From assembly GCF_026586665.1 (NCBI RefSeq), contig NZ_JAODIY010000005.1:1-64000 (forward strand): 64,000 bases of DNA, read 5' to 3'. Below the pieces are notes generated by a model. It made no database searches, had not been told where the DNA came from, and worked only from the letters and a program-made list of their open reading frames with translations. Source of the stretch: Halovenus rubra (GTDB lineage Archaea; Halobacteriota; Halobacteria; Halobacteriales; Haloarculaceae). Both the position numbers and the translations under genes were made by a program. Of the stretch, positions 54,600-61,945 are shown one piece after another; the stretch's first letter is position 1, and every line of letters begins with the position of its first letter.

Positions 54600-55750
54600 C
54601 CGATTGTCTGAAGTGCTTGCCGTCGTTCCTCGTCGGTCAGTCGATACGGTTGGAGTTCCGTGTGTAGTGGACCTAACTGTTCGCGGCGTTGCTGGTGACC
54701 CTCAAGGAAGTCGGCTATTGTCGCCGCGGCTAGTTGCTTGAGTTCACCGGTCAGTAAAGAGCCGTCGCGATACTCCTGGGCCAGGCGCTGGACCCGCTGG
54801 TCGTCTTTTTCGAAGAAGTAGTATAAGAGTAAGTAGGCAACATCCACATCAGGGTTGCCACCCTGTTCGCGGTGTTTCGCAACGCTGGTTTGCCCACCAG
54901 AGTAAGCGTGTGTCTGTATTTTCTCACGAATAGTTTCGCGGTCGTCTGACAGGAGGATACTCGGCGTGTCGTCAGAAGAACTCATCTTGCCGGGGCCATC
55001 CAAGCTTGGGAGGAACTTCGAGAGCAGTGCGCCGGGTTTTTCGACGTCGTGGCGCTCCTTGCCAGCAACGTCCCGACAAACCCGGACATGGGGGTCTTGG
55101 TCAACTGCGATGGGAACCAGTGTCGGCTGTCGACCCTCAACCAGTTGCGGAAGCAAGAGGTGTGTCGCCTGAACTGCCGGATAAAACGAGAGGCCGACGT
55201 TCTCAGGGTCGCCGTAGGTTGCATCGACTGTTGCCTGTGTAATCTCTTTGCCCAGCGCCGATGCAACTGGGTAGACAACATCTGCGTCCGCACTGTCGAC
55301 GACGATACGTGTCCGTTTGGGGTCAAATCCGACGGCAAGCAAATCCCTGAGATTCTCGCGCGTGTGGTCACTTATCGACTCTATTGACTGGTCTTTTAAC
55401 AGATACTTCTCGTCGTCAGAGAATGGAATGTACACCGTTGTCCCTGCTGCCCTTTGGAGATAGCGAGCAAAATAAAACGGAAAAATGTGGCCGATATGCA
55501 TCGGCCCTGATGGGCCTCGCCCGGTGACGAGAGCGTGGTCATCCCCGCTGTTCGCAGCAGCGAGGAACGGGTCAAGATTACGCTCTGCGTAGAATACTTC
55601 CCGGCGGACGAGCGGGTGAGTTGGGTCTGGGAACCGTTTGCGTTGGTCCGCTGTTAGTTTGTCTGCGCCAAACTGGTTGAGTAACTGTTCGTAGTCGACG
55701 TTCCCGTCGACGCTGTACGGCGTTACGGTGAATTCAGATTCTGCTGGCAT
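54560..55750 (-). CDS. trpS: tryptophanyl-tRNA synthetase
   Basis: The 396-residue class I synthetase has the HIGH motif as GRGPSGPMHIGHIFPF and the KMSKS motif as GPGKMSSSDDTPS. The N-terminal GxDxL (VDYEQLLNQFG) segment belongs to the archaeal type. ATG 55750 has no good box A 25-30 nt upstream; the likely promoter lies beyond a structured leader of about 170 nt (55751-55920). Its stop lies inside the 3' end of ribE, a 40-nt convergent overlap that may let the two genes form antisense RNA. Confidence 0.94.
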   Translation of the reverse strand: MPAESEFTVTPYSVDGNVDYEQLLNQFGADKLTADQRKRFPDPTHPLVRREVFYAERNLDPFLAAANSGDDHALVTGRGPSGPMHIGHIFPFYFARYLQRAAGTTVYIPFSDDEKYLLKDQSIESISDHTRENLRDLLAVGFDPKRTRIVVDSADADVVYPVASALGKEITQATVDATYGDPENVGLSFYPAVQATHLLLPQLVEGRQPTLVPIAVDQDPHVRVCRDVAGKERHDVEKPGALLSKFLPSLDGPGKMSSSDDTPSILLSDDRETIREKIQTHAYSGGQTSVAKHREQGGNPDVDVAYLLLYYFFEKDDQRVQRLAQEYRDGSLLTGELKQLAAATIADFLEGHQQRREQLGPLHTELQPYRLTDEERRQALQTIGYPDDSLARQDSE

Positions 55751-55920
55751 TGTTTCTGGTGACTGTGGTGCTCAGTTGATGAGCGATACACGAAAGAAAG
55801 TGAGTGAGCACCGCGCCCAAAACGTCGGGTGAGGCCCGACGATTCAGGTGGCGATACTATCCACTCCCTGGCGGAAGCGCCAACGCCAGCTGTCTGCGAC
55901 GGGAGTAGATAGCACGTCTA
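55751..55920 (-). ncRNA. structured leader of trpS (candidate attenuator or small RNA)
   Basis: Read on the minus strand, a 12-bp stem is formed by CTATCTACTCCC (55901-55912) with GGGAGTGGATAG (55857-55868). It encloses a TGGCG/CGCCA hairpin (55869-55882). Downstream comes a 7-bp GC-rich hairpin CGTCGGG/CCCGACG (55823-55841) followed by TTTT (55819-55822), resembling an intrinsic terminator. The 12-bp stem pairs fully only on this strand, where one pair is G-U; on the other strand that position would be A-C. This supports a minus-strand RNA. Box A CAATTATCTG lies at 55944-55953. Confidence 0.5.
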
Positions 55921-55943
55921 CATCGGTAGCAAACACACAGTAA

Positions 55944-55953
55944 CAGATAATTG
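55944..55953 (-). promoter_or_regulatory. box A of the trpS leader transcript
   Basis: CAATTATCTG (minus strand) would place transcription start near 55920, just before the 12-bp stem, so the leader of trpS would be about 170 nt. Confidence 0.4.
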
Positions 55954-56044
55954 CTTCGGGATTCGACGAGCTGGCAGCTTGGTTCGTCTGGCACCCTCTG
56001 AACTGCTCCGTTCGGATACTGCTTTGCCGCTCGTGGTTCGAAGC

Positions 56045-56062
56045 CCTTAATTACGGGCTCAT
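56045..56062 (+). promoter_or_regulatory. palindromic promoter of the L10e gene
   Basis: The box A TTAATTA sits at the centre of an inverted repeat GCCC-TTAATTAC-GGGC just upstream of the ribosomal protein gene, about 30-35 nt from its ATG. A palindrome over box A is a possible repressor site, though short GC arms can occur by chance. Confidence 0.4.
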
Positions 56063-56085
56063 CCTTCAACGCATAAGAACGACCT

Positions 56086-56616
56086 ATGTCGGACAAACCA
56101 GCCTCGATGTACCGGGATATTGACAAGCCCGCCTACTCGCGACGCGAGTATATCACGGGCATCCCCGGTTCCAAGATTGCACAGCACGAGATGGGTGACA
56201 AGCAGACTGAGCCCGAAGATTACGCCGTCCAGATTTCGCTTGTTGTCGAGGAGTCCGTCCAGATTCGCCACGGCTCCCTTGAAGCAGCACGCCTATCGGC
56301 CAACCGCCATCTCATCAAAGAGTTTGGTGAAGGCAACTACCGGATGATTCTCCGGAAGTTCCCCCATCAGGTCATCAGGGAGAACAAACAGGCAACTGGT
56401 GCCGGTGCGGACCGTGTTTCTGACGGAATGCGCCAAGCCTTCGGTAAGATTGTTGGCACTGCTGCACGCATCCAGAGTGGTGAGCGACTGTTCACCGCAT
56501 GGTGTACGGTCGACCAAGCCAAGGAAGTCAAAGAGGCCTACCGCCGTGCCTACAACAAGATTACGCCTCCTTGTCGCATCAAGGTCGAACGCGGCGAAGA
56601 ACAGCTCGTCTCCTAA
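56086..56616 (+). CDS. rpl10e: ribosomal protein L10e (uL16)
   Basis: The 176-residue large-subunit protein starts [31 protein letters not shown], a hallmark of archaeal L10e, and continues with [33 protein letters not shown]. It sits near the peptidyl-transferase centre and tRNA sites. It is divergent from trpS across a 335-bp spacer. A T-run (CTCATTTTTC) follows its stop and can terminate transcription. Confidence 0.95.
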   Translation: MSDKPASMYRDIDKPAYSRREYITGIPGSKIAQHEMGDKQTEPEDYAVQISLVVEESVQIRHGSLEAARLSANRHLIKEFGEGNYRMILRKFPHQVIRENKQATGAGADRVSDGMRQAFGKIVGTAARIQSGERLFTAWCTVDQAKEVKEAYRRAYNKITPPCRIKVERGEEQLVS

Positions 56617-56698
56617 TATCGCCTCATTTTTCGCCCTGAAAAACGACGGAAAGAATAATAACAGACAACGGAAAGTCCCTCACACCGGTTGATCTCAG

Positions 56699-57415
56699 AT
56701 GCTTGTAACTGCACTCGGTGTGTTATCTCTTGTGCTTGGTACAGTCATCGCTTGGTACGCGCTTCGGTCGCTCGTTGTCGTCCCGAAACTGCTTCGGGCG
56801 GACGTAACCCCACCAGCCGATATCGAACCTGACAACTCCTTCGTTGTCTGTCGTGGGACCGCCACTGCCACGGACGACGCTGTCGCCAGCCCCTTTACTG
56901 GGACACGATGTGTCGGCTTCGAGTTCGCTGTGTCCGAACGCCAGCCCGGACCTCTCCCTCCTTGGTTTGTTGCGTCGATTGACGATGGCGTCTCGTCGAT
57001 TCCGTTTCGACTCTCGGGCCAAGCGGGAGATATCGACGTTAATCCACCCTCGCGTCGTTTCTCGCTCGATACCAACGCGACAGTTATCAAAGCCGGCTCG
57101 AACGAGACACCTCCAAAACGAACCCAACAGTTCGTTGAGAAACACGACCGTCTCAACCCGGTAGCTGGATGGATTTCGATGATACCTGGAATGGGGACAC
57201 GTCGGTACGTTGAGCGCCGTATTGACCCCAACGAGGAGTACCTGATTGCTGGCCAGACAGCACAGCGAAACGGCAAAACCGAGCTTACCGGGAACCTTGT
57301 TATTACCAATAAATCGCTGCGACAGTTTGTGCTTTCCCGTCTGAAACGTGCCGCGTTCCCCGCTCTTGTCGCCACTTTCTTTGTGGCTGTTGGTGGTGCA
57401 CTACTCTTGGTCTAA
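56699..57415 (+). CDS. membrane protein with GIDE/BAM-like domain
   Basis: The 238-residue protein has an N-terminal helix (LVTALGVLSLVLGTVIAWYALRSLVV), a central domain, and a C-terminal helix (AALVATFFVAVGGALLLV-like FPALVATFFVAVGGALLL). The domain has FVVCRGTATATDDAVASPFTGTRCVGFEF, typical of the GIDE domain family found in mitochondrial MULAN-type proteins, without the RING finger. Its role is unknown. It is convergent with a decayed permease gene. Confidence 0.75.
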   Translation: MLVTALGVLSLVLGTVIAWYALRSLVVVPKLLRADVTPPADIEPDNSFVVCRGTATATDDAVASPFTGTRCVGFEFAVSERQPGPLPPWFVASIDDGVSSIPFRLSGQAGDIDVNPPSRRFSLDTNATVIKAGSNETPPKRTQQFVEKHDRLNPVAGWISMIPGMGTRRYVERRIDPNEEYLIAGQTAQRNGKTELTGNLVITNKSLRQFVLSRLKRAAFPALVATFFVAVGGALLLV

Positions 57416-57455
57416 CCCAGAGGGCAGACACTCGATACTTTTGGACAACCCAACG

Positions 57456-58159
57456 CTATGGCTGCCGTAACTCTGACAGCCCATCAGGGTAGAACACACT
57501 GTTGCAGATAAGCCCGCCGGTAATGGCAATGGATTTGTACGGTGTCGAGAATCGGGAGTGGACCTCGTTGAGGCTCGGGGTGATGATTTTGTCCCGGCCC
57601 ATGGCAAAGTTGATCCGCGACGACGCGAGGATTGAGGCGTTCGCTGAGGACGCTGTCGCCAGCAGGCCACCGAACAACATGGCGACGGCACCGACCGGTC
57701 CAAGAAGGCTGTCCGCAACCTCAACGACGGCAATCTCGTCGCCACCGATCCCGGCGATGAAGCCGGGTTCGAGGGACGCACTCATTACGGCTGACCGCGC
57801 CCGAGACACCGAGGATGAGCTGAATATACTCATCAAATCCGACCATGTAGAACGCCGAGGCGAACGCCAGCCCGAGCCAGTTCGCCCACCCGGCGACTGA
57901 GCCAAAGAGCGGACCAAGCGCATGGTTGACCTAAAAGTATGCCCCGCCAGATTTCGGCATTGCCGTCCCGAGTTCACTGGCAGACAACGCCGTCAGCAGT
58001 GCGATGACGCCGACGACGACGAACGCGGTCACCGCCCGATACGGCGGTCGTGACAGCTTCGCCTGGCAGGACGAAGATTCCCGCCCCGATCATGGTGCCG
58101 ACTCCAATAGTCAGCGCCGCGAGTGGGCCCAGGTCTTTGGCGAGTTCTTGTTCACTCAT
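57456..58159 (-). pseudogene. decayed APC-family amino-acid permease
   Basis: The gene starts [33 protein letters not shown] at 58159, the usual N-terminus of haloarchaeal APC permeases. Near 58040 the frame shifts; the next frame reads [22 protein letters not shown] and AYF, then meets an in-frame TAG at 57931-57933 where homologues have Tyr. Reading resumes ([10 protein letters not shown]) and then changes frame again near 57785 to [24 protein letters not shown] and LASSRINFAMGRDKIITP. The middle helices are missing and the C-terminal third is gone. At least two frameshifts, one nonsense codon, an internal deletion and truncation make it non-functional. Confidence 0.85.
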
Positions 58160-58596
58160 TCGTTCGAGTCAGCACGTGGCAGGGCAATTACGGGCCGATC
58201 CGTGTCCGTGACAAGTTTAATCGAGATGTCGCCAGAGAGGAATCGTGTGAGTCGATTCCCCCCGCGGGGGCGGTACGCGATAGCGCTCGCTCCGACTTCG
58301 TCGGCGGCCTCGAAAATCGCTTTGGCGACATTTCGGCCGTAGGCCGTGTGATCGTCAGCGTTTGGAAACACGCTCTTGACGGCAGCATACGACTCTTCGG
58401 CGATTGATTCCGACTGCTCGACGGGTGTTTTGTCCGGCACACCGTCACCTTTTTCGATGACGTGCAAGGCGGTCACTCGAGCGGGCTGATACGGTTCGAG
58501 TGCAGTAGCCGTTGCCACTGCGTCTTCTTCGGTAGCAACTGGCAACAGAACGTGAGCAAGTATATCCTGGCCAGTGTTGGCGTCTGTACTGTTCAT
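58156..58596 (-). CDS. universal stress protein next to the broken permease
   Basis: The 146-residue Usp-family protein ([84 protein letters not shown]) is intact. Haloarchaea often place Usp proteins with, or fused to, APC permeases as regulatory partners. Its stop overlaps the permease ATG by 4 nt, so this pair was an operon whose second gene has died. ATG 58596 is chosen as the start; ATG 58611 would add five residues. It may be on its way to loss. Confidence 0.85.
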   Translation of the reverse strand: MNSTDANTGQDILAHVLLPVATEEDAVATATALEPYQPARVTALHVIEKGDGVPDKTPVEQSESIAEESYAAVKSVFPNADDHTAYGRNVAKAIFEAADEVGASAIAYRPRGGNRLTRFLSGDISIKLVTDTDRPVIALPRADSNE

Positions 58597-58611
58597 ATCT
58601 GGCAGTGACAC

Positions 58612-58946
58612 TCCGGTCTGTTAAGATTGGGTGTTCTGTGGGTTCGGCGGTAATCGCAATGTCATTTGGAACGATCATACCGTTGTCATTAATTGCTTTG
58701 TATATGTGGTCTTAGAAGACCGTTATTCCGATGGTGTCTTGCGATTTTGCTATGGTGAAATCGACTTCGCTTCTGGCATGTTGGTCACCTCAGGCTAGTG
58801 TAGACATTCTTATCCGATTTATCCGAAGTACGCGTGATGCAGACACAGCCAGCATGGATGGCCCTTCGCTGCTGAAAAAGCGTGTAAAATTCGCCGACCA
58901 TAAATGATGAATTCTCTGAGCGGAGCGAAGACGTCGAAGAAGTAAG
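58612..58946. other. intergenic region left of the tRNA-Arg repeat
   Basis: It contains a GGTCTT-AGAAGACC inverted repeat near 58705-58718 but no recognisable gene. It may be what is left of a decayed integrated element, since a tRNA 3'-end copy lies at its right end. Confidence 0.4.
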
Positions 58947-58969
58947 CGTCCTGGCGGAGATTTGAACTC
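58947..58969. repeat. copy of tRNA-Arg 3' end (putative att scar)
   Basis: These 23 bp are identical to 59083-59105, the T-arm half and acceptor 3' strand of the tRNA-Arg gene plus the adjoining base, in direct orientation. Such a duplicate is the mark left by site-specific integration at a tRNA 3' end. It is not part of a second tRNA: the sequence beyond the repeat does not fold as one. Confidence 0.7.
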
Positions 58970-59082
58970 GTGAAGACGGTCGGCCTTGCTCCGCCGCTGT
59001 GACTTCCCTGCTCAAATCTCCACGCGGCGTTACCTGCAGTATAGACTCCTCGCTACGCTCGTCGTATTGTGCTGCAAAGAAA

Positions 59083-59105
59083 CGTCCTGGCGGAGATTTG
59101 AACTC
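59083..59105. repeat. tRNA-Arg 3' end, second copy of the att repeat
   Basis: This copy is inside the functional tRNA gene; the other copy is 136 bp to the left. The two together bound a short leftover segment. Confidence 0.7.
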
Positions 59106-59155
59106 CGGTCCCTGGCTCCGCAAGCCAAGAGGATAGTCCACTACCCTACCAGGAC
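59083..59155 (-). tRNA. tRNA-Arg (GCG)
   Basis: On the minus strand the acceptor GTCCTGG (59149-59155) pairs with CCAGGAC (59084-59090), with discriminator G at 59083. The anticodon stem TTGGC/GCCAG encloses TTGCGGA, so the anticodon is GCG. The T-arm is CGGAG-TTCAAAT-CTCCG. Box A with GATTAAAG (59179-59186) lies about 27 nt before the 5' end. The last 23 bp of the gene are duplicated at 58947. Confidence 0.95.
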
Positions 59156-59257
59156 TCACTCATCCGTAATGTGCTACTGATTAAAGGGGTTACGATTCTC
59201 TTATCAGATGGTGCCACAATCAGCATTCTTATACGCGCCCGATACACAGTATCTTGT

Positions 59258-59872
59258 ATGGCTGAGCGGGCAGGGCGGGACAATAATATCGATCTTTCGG
59301 AACTCGATAATGCATCCAACGTGTTACTATTGGTCCCGTCGTTGGGGAACCAGGGGCGAGAAGCTTCCCTGACGCTTCTTACACGAACACCGCCGGGTGA
59401 AACGAACGTTCTTTCGGTCACGTATACAGACACCGCTCAGGAGTGGGTAGATTTCTGGGACGACTTCGTGAACACAGAGCCAATCCGGGGTGGCGTCGTC
59501 GATATCGGTCAGCAAGATGGTGGCGTCGACGACCCTGTATGGGCGGTCAAGACTGTCGAAAACCCATCCGACCTAACTGGCATCGGTATCGAACTGAGTG
59601 AATTGCTCCAAACGATGGCCAGAGCCGCTCCCGATAGCGAGGAAATAGCGTTCTCTTTCGACTCAATCACGTCTCTCTTGCAGTACGCCGACCTCCAGCG
59701 TGCGTTTCGGTTTCTCCATGTTGTCACCGGGCGCGTCAAAACCGTTGACGGCACCGGATATTACCGGATCGACCCCGACGCCCACGACCGACAGACGCTG
59801 GCAACGCTGAAAGGACTATTTGATGCGGTCGTAGATGTCGACGAAGACGACAACTGGGAGATTCAGCAGTAA
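59258..59872 (+). CDS. DUF7504-like RecA-fold haloarchaeal protein
   Basis: The 204-residue protein resembles the DUF7504 group (a RecA/KaiC-like fold that I recall from haloarchaea): SNVLLLVPSLGNQGREASLTLL occupies the P-loop position but lacks a GKT motif. TNVLSVTYTDTAQEWVDFWDD follows, then a helix and IAFSFDSITSLLQYADLQRAFRFLHVVTGRVKT (Walker-B-like). Without a P-loop lysine it probably does not hydrolyse ATP. Box A TTATAC (59229-59234) 27 nt upstream fixes ATG 59258. It is next to tRNA-Arg. Confidence 0.72.
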   Translation: MAERAGRDNNIDLSELDNASNVLLLVPSLGNQGREASLTLLTRTPPGETNVLSVTYTDTAQEWVDFWDDFVNTEPIRGGVVDIGQQDGGVDDPVWAVKTVENPSDLTGIGIELSELLQTMARAAPDSEEIAFSFDSITSLLQYADLQRAFRFLHVVTGRVKTVDGTGYYRIDPDAHDRQTLATLKGLFDAVVDVDEDDNWEIQQ

Positions 59873-59918
59873 ATAGCGAGCCAACGTCTTATATACGAAG
59901 CCGAACCATCCCCCGGTG

Positions 59919-60023
59919 ATGCGACATTTACTGGAACCGTACAACAGCAAATGGCAACAGGGCAGTACAACAATTCCAACGACAACGCTTAAGCGGCGAC
60001 CACTCCTGTATCCCGTACAGTAA
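59919..60023 (+). CDS. leaderless 34-aa upstream ORF of rpa
   Basis: ATG 59919 is 27 nt after box A CTTATATAC (59888-59896), exactly where a leaderless start would be. The 34-codon frame (MRHLLEPYNSKWQQG ... LLYPVQ) ends with TAA at 60021-60023, whose last A is the first base of the rpa ATG (TAATG). A second box A (GCTTAAGC, 59987-59994) could serve rpa directly. Whether the peptide is made is unknown; its role may be to couple or tune rpa translation. Confidence 0.45.
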   Translation: MRHLLEPYNSKWQQGSTTIPTTTLKRRPLLYPVQ

Positions 60024-61450
60024 TGGGCGCGATTGAGGACATCTACGCAGATATCGATACGGACGTTCCTGAAGAGGAGTTCCGGGAGGCAATCGACGAG
60101 AAAGTCGAACAGATGGATGGGCTGGTCGACGAAGAAACAGCAGCTCAACTACTCGCACACGAACTTGCCGACAACGAAGTCGACACTATCGCAGACATCG
60201 AGCCAGCGATGGACGAGGTAAAATTCCTCGCCAAGGTGCGATCTGTTGGCGAGCTACGGACGTTCGACCGCGATGACGGAGAAGGACGAGTCATCAATGT
60301 CGAGGCTGCAGACGAGACGGGAAGTGTGCGTCTCGCGTTCTGGGACAAACAGGCTGAGGCAATCAGCTCTGGAGAACTTGATGAAGGGGTCGTGTTGCGT
60401 GTGATGGGGCGTCCCAAAGAAGGATACAATGGGCTGGAAGTAAGTGTCACCAAAGCTGAACCAGACGACAGCGTCGATATCGACGTTGCACTGGGTGGCG
60501 ACAGCATCGACGCACTTAGGCTTGGACAGTCTGATGTCGCGCTCCGTGGGTTGGTTTTGGGGACCGACTCTGTGCGGACGTTCGACCGTGACGACGGCTC
60601 TGAAGGCCGTGTATCGAACCTTACACTCGGTGACGAGAGTGGTCGGATTCGCGTGACCCTGTGGGATGAACAGGCAGATCGTGCAAACGAACTCGACCCA
60701 GGAACAGCAGTCGAAGTCGTTGACGGATACGTCAAGGAGCGCGATGGCGACCTAGAGCTCCACGTCGGTGACAGGGGTGCGGTTGACGAAATCGACGAAG
60801 CTGTCGACTACGAACCCGAGACAACAGCAATCGAGCATGTGGCTATTGACGAGACAGTTGACATTGCAGGCGTTGTCCGCTCGACAGACCCCAAACGGAC
60901 GTTCGACAGAGACGATGGCTCTGAGGGACAAGTTCGAAACGTCCGTCTGCAAGACGATACGGGTGATATCAGGGTTGCACTATGGGGTGAGAAAGCTGAC
61001 CTCGATGTCGCCCCGGGTGACGAAATCCTCACTGCAGACGTCGAAATACAGGACGGCTGGCAAGACGACCTCGAAGCATCGGCCGGCTGGCAGTCGACGG
61101 TCGTTGTACTCGAAGACGCGGATACTGGTGTCGGTGATGGCCCAGTTGGTGCCACGGAACAGACTGCTACCGCGGCAAGCGATGATACGGCTGTTTCCGA
61201 CGGCGGAGATGCTGGGCTTGACGCGTTTGCGGGCGATGAAACGCCCACTACGAGCGAGGCGACAAGCGAGGCCGACGGCGACACAGTCGAGTTTACCGGC
61301 ACTGTCGTCCAGACGGGCGAGCCGGTCATTCTTGACGATGGAACAGAGACAATGAGTGTTGAGACTGATGCAACTGTTCGTCTCGGAGAAGAAATCACGG
61401 CCCGTGGAATGTACGACGGAGAAGTTCTTAATGCAGAGGATATTTTGTAA
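60023..61450 (+). CDS. rpa: replication protein A (three to four OB folds)
   Basis: The 475-residue single-stranded DNA-binding protein has an N-terminal helical part (1-65), then three OB-fold units each opening with a near-identical RTFDRDDG element (about residues 79, 186 and 293). A linker rich in Ala, Thr and Asp (about 375-420) and a small OB-like C-terminal piece (DTVEFTGTVVQTGEPVILDDGTETM) follow. It protects ssDNA in replication and repair. It lies just before the histone and deacetylase genes; I recall the same order (rpa, histone, deacetylase) in other haloarchaea. See also the upstream uORF. Confidence 0.93.
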   Translation: MGAIEDIYADIDTDVPEEEFREAIDEKVEQMDGLVDEETAAQLLAHELADNEVDTIADIEPAMDEVKFLAKVRSVGELRTFDRDDGEGRVINVEAADETGSVRLAFWDKQAEAISSGELDEGVVLRVMGRPKEGYNGLEVSVTKAEPDDSVDIDVALGGDSIDALRLGQSDVALRGLVLGTDSVRTFDRDDGSEGRVSNLTLGDESGRIRVTLWDEQADRANELDPGTAVEVVDGYVKERDGDLELHVGDRGAVDEIDEAVDYEPETTAIEHVAIDETVDIAGVVRSTDPKRTFDRDDGSEGQVRNVRLQDDTGDIRVALWGEKADLDVAPGDEILTADVEIQDGWQDDLEASAGWQSTVVVLEDADTGVGDGPVGATEQTATAASDDTAVSDGGDAGLDAFAGDETPTTSEATSEADGDTVEFTGTVVQTGEPVILDDGTETMSVETDATVRLGEEITARGMYDGEVLNAEDIL

Positions 61451-61504
61451 CAGTTGTGTCATCGTTACACAACGCTTAAGATTACCACACCCCCGATGTG
61501 GCGT

Positions 61505-61945
61505 ATGAGCGTTGAGTTACCGTTCGCCCCGGTTGACGACATCATCCGACGCAACGCCGACGGCTTGCGGGTCAGCGCCGGTGCGGCAGAAGAACTCGCA
61601 CATCGTATCCAGGGTGAAGGGACTGAACGAGCCATTGTTGCGGCCGACCGCGCCGATGCAGATGGACGCAAGACGTTGATGGAGGCGGATTTTGGTGTCT
61701 CCTCCCTTCCTGATAAAGACACACTCAAACTCCCGATTGCGCCGGTCGACCGTGTAGCACGGCTGGACATTGACGACCGTTTTCGTGTCTCCATGGACGC
61801 TCGTATCGCCCTCACAGCCGAGCTAGAAGCATGGGCAGACACCGTCGCAACCGCGGCGGCAGCCCTTGCACGGCACGGTGACAGACGAACCGTCAAAGCT
61901 GAAGATATCCAAATGTACTTCGAACTCCACCAGTACTTCAAATGA
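61505..61945 (+). CDS. hpyA: archaeal histone (doublet)
   Basis: The 146-residue protein contains two histone folds in one chain, as in haloarchaea: ELPFAPVDDIIRRNADGLRVSAGAAEELA and LKLPIAPVDRVARLDIDDRFRVSMDARIAL. The second ends RRTVKAEDIQMYFELHQYF. The usual basic DNA-contact residues are reduced and the protein is acidic, so its role may be more regulatory than packaging. Box A GCTTAAG (61474-61480), 28 nt upstream, gives a leaderless start at 61505. The 3' end overlaps the deacetylase start by ATGA. Confidence 0.94.
   Translation: MSVELPFAPVDDIIRRNADGLRVSAGAAEELAHRIQGEGTERAIVAADRADADGRKTLMEADFGVSSLPDKDTLKLPIAPVDRVARLDIDDRFRVSMDARIALTAELEAWADTVATAAAALARHGDRRTVKAEDIQMYFELHQYFK

Noticed and set aside
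55751-55920. SRP RNA or RNase P RNA before trpS
   Set aside because: Too short, and the conserved SRP and RNase P core sequences are absent.
56030-56062. tRNA-like GGTTCGAAGCC near the L10e promoter
   Set aside because: No matching acceptor, anticodon or D arms; the resemblance is limited to one arm.
58785-59159. Minus-strand frame through tRNA-Arg
   Set aside because: It runs through the tRNA gene and the att repeat and has no family feature.
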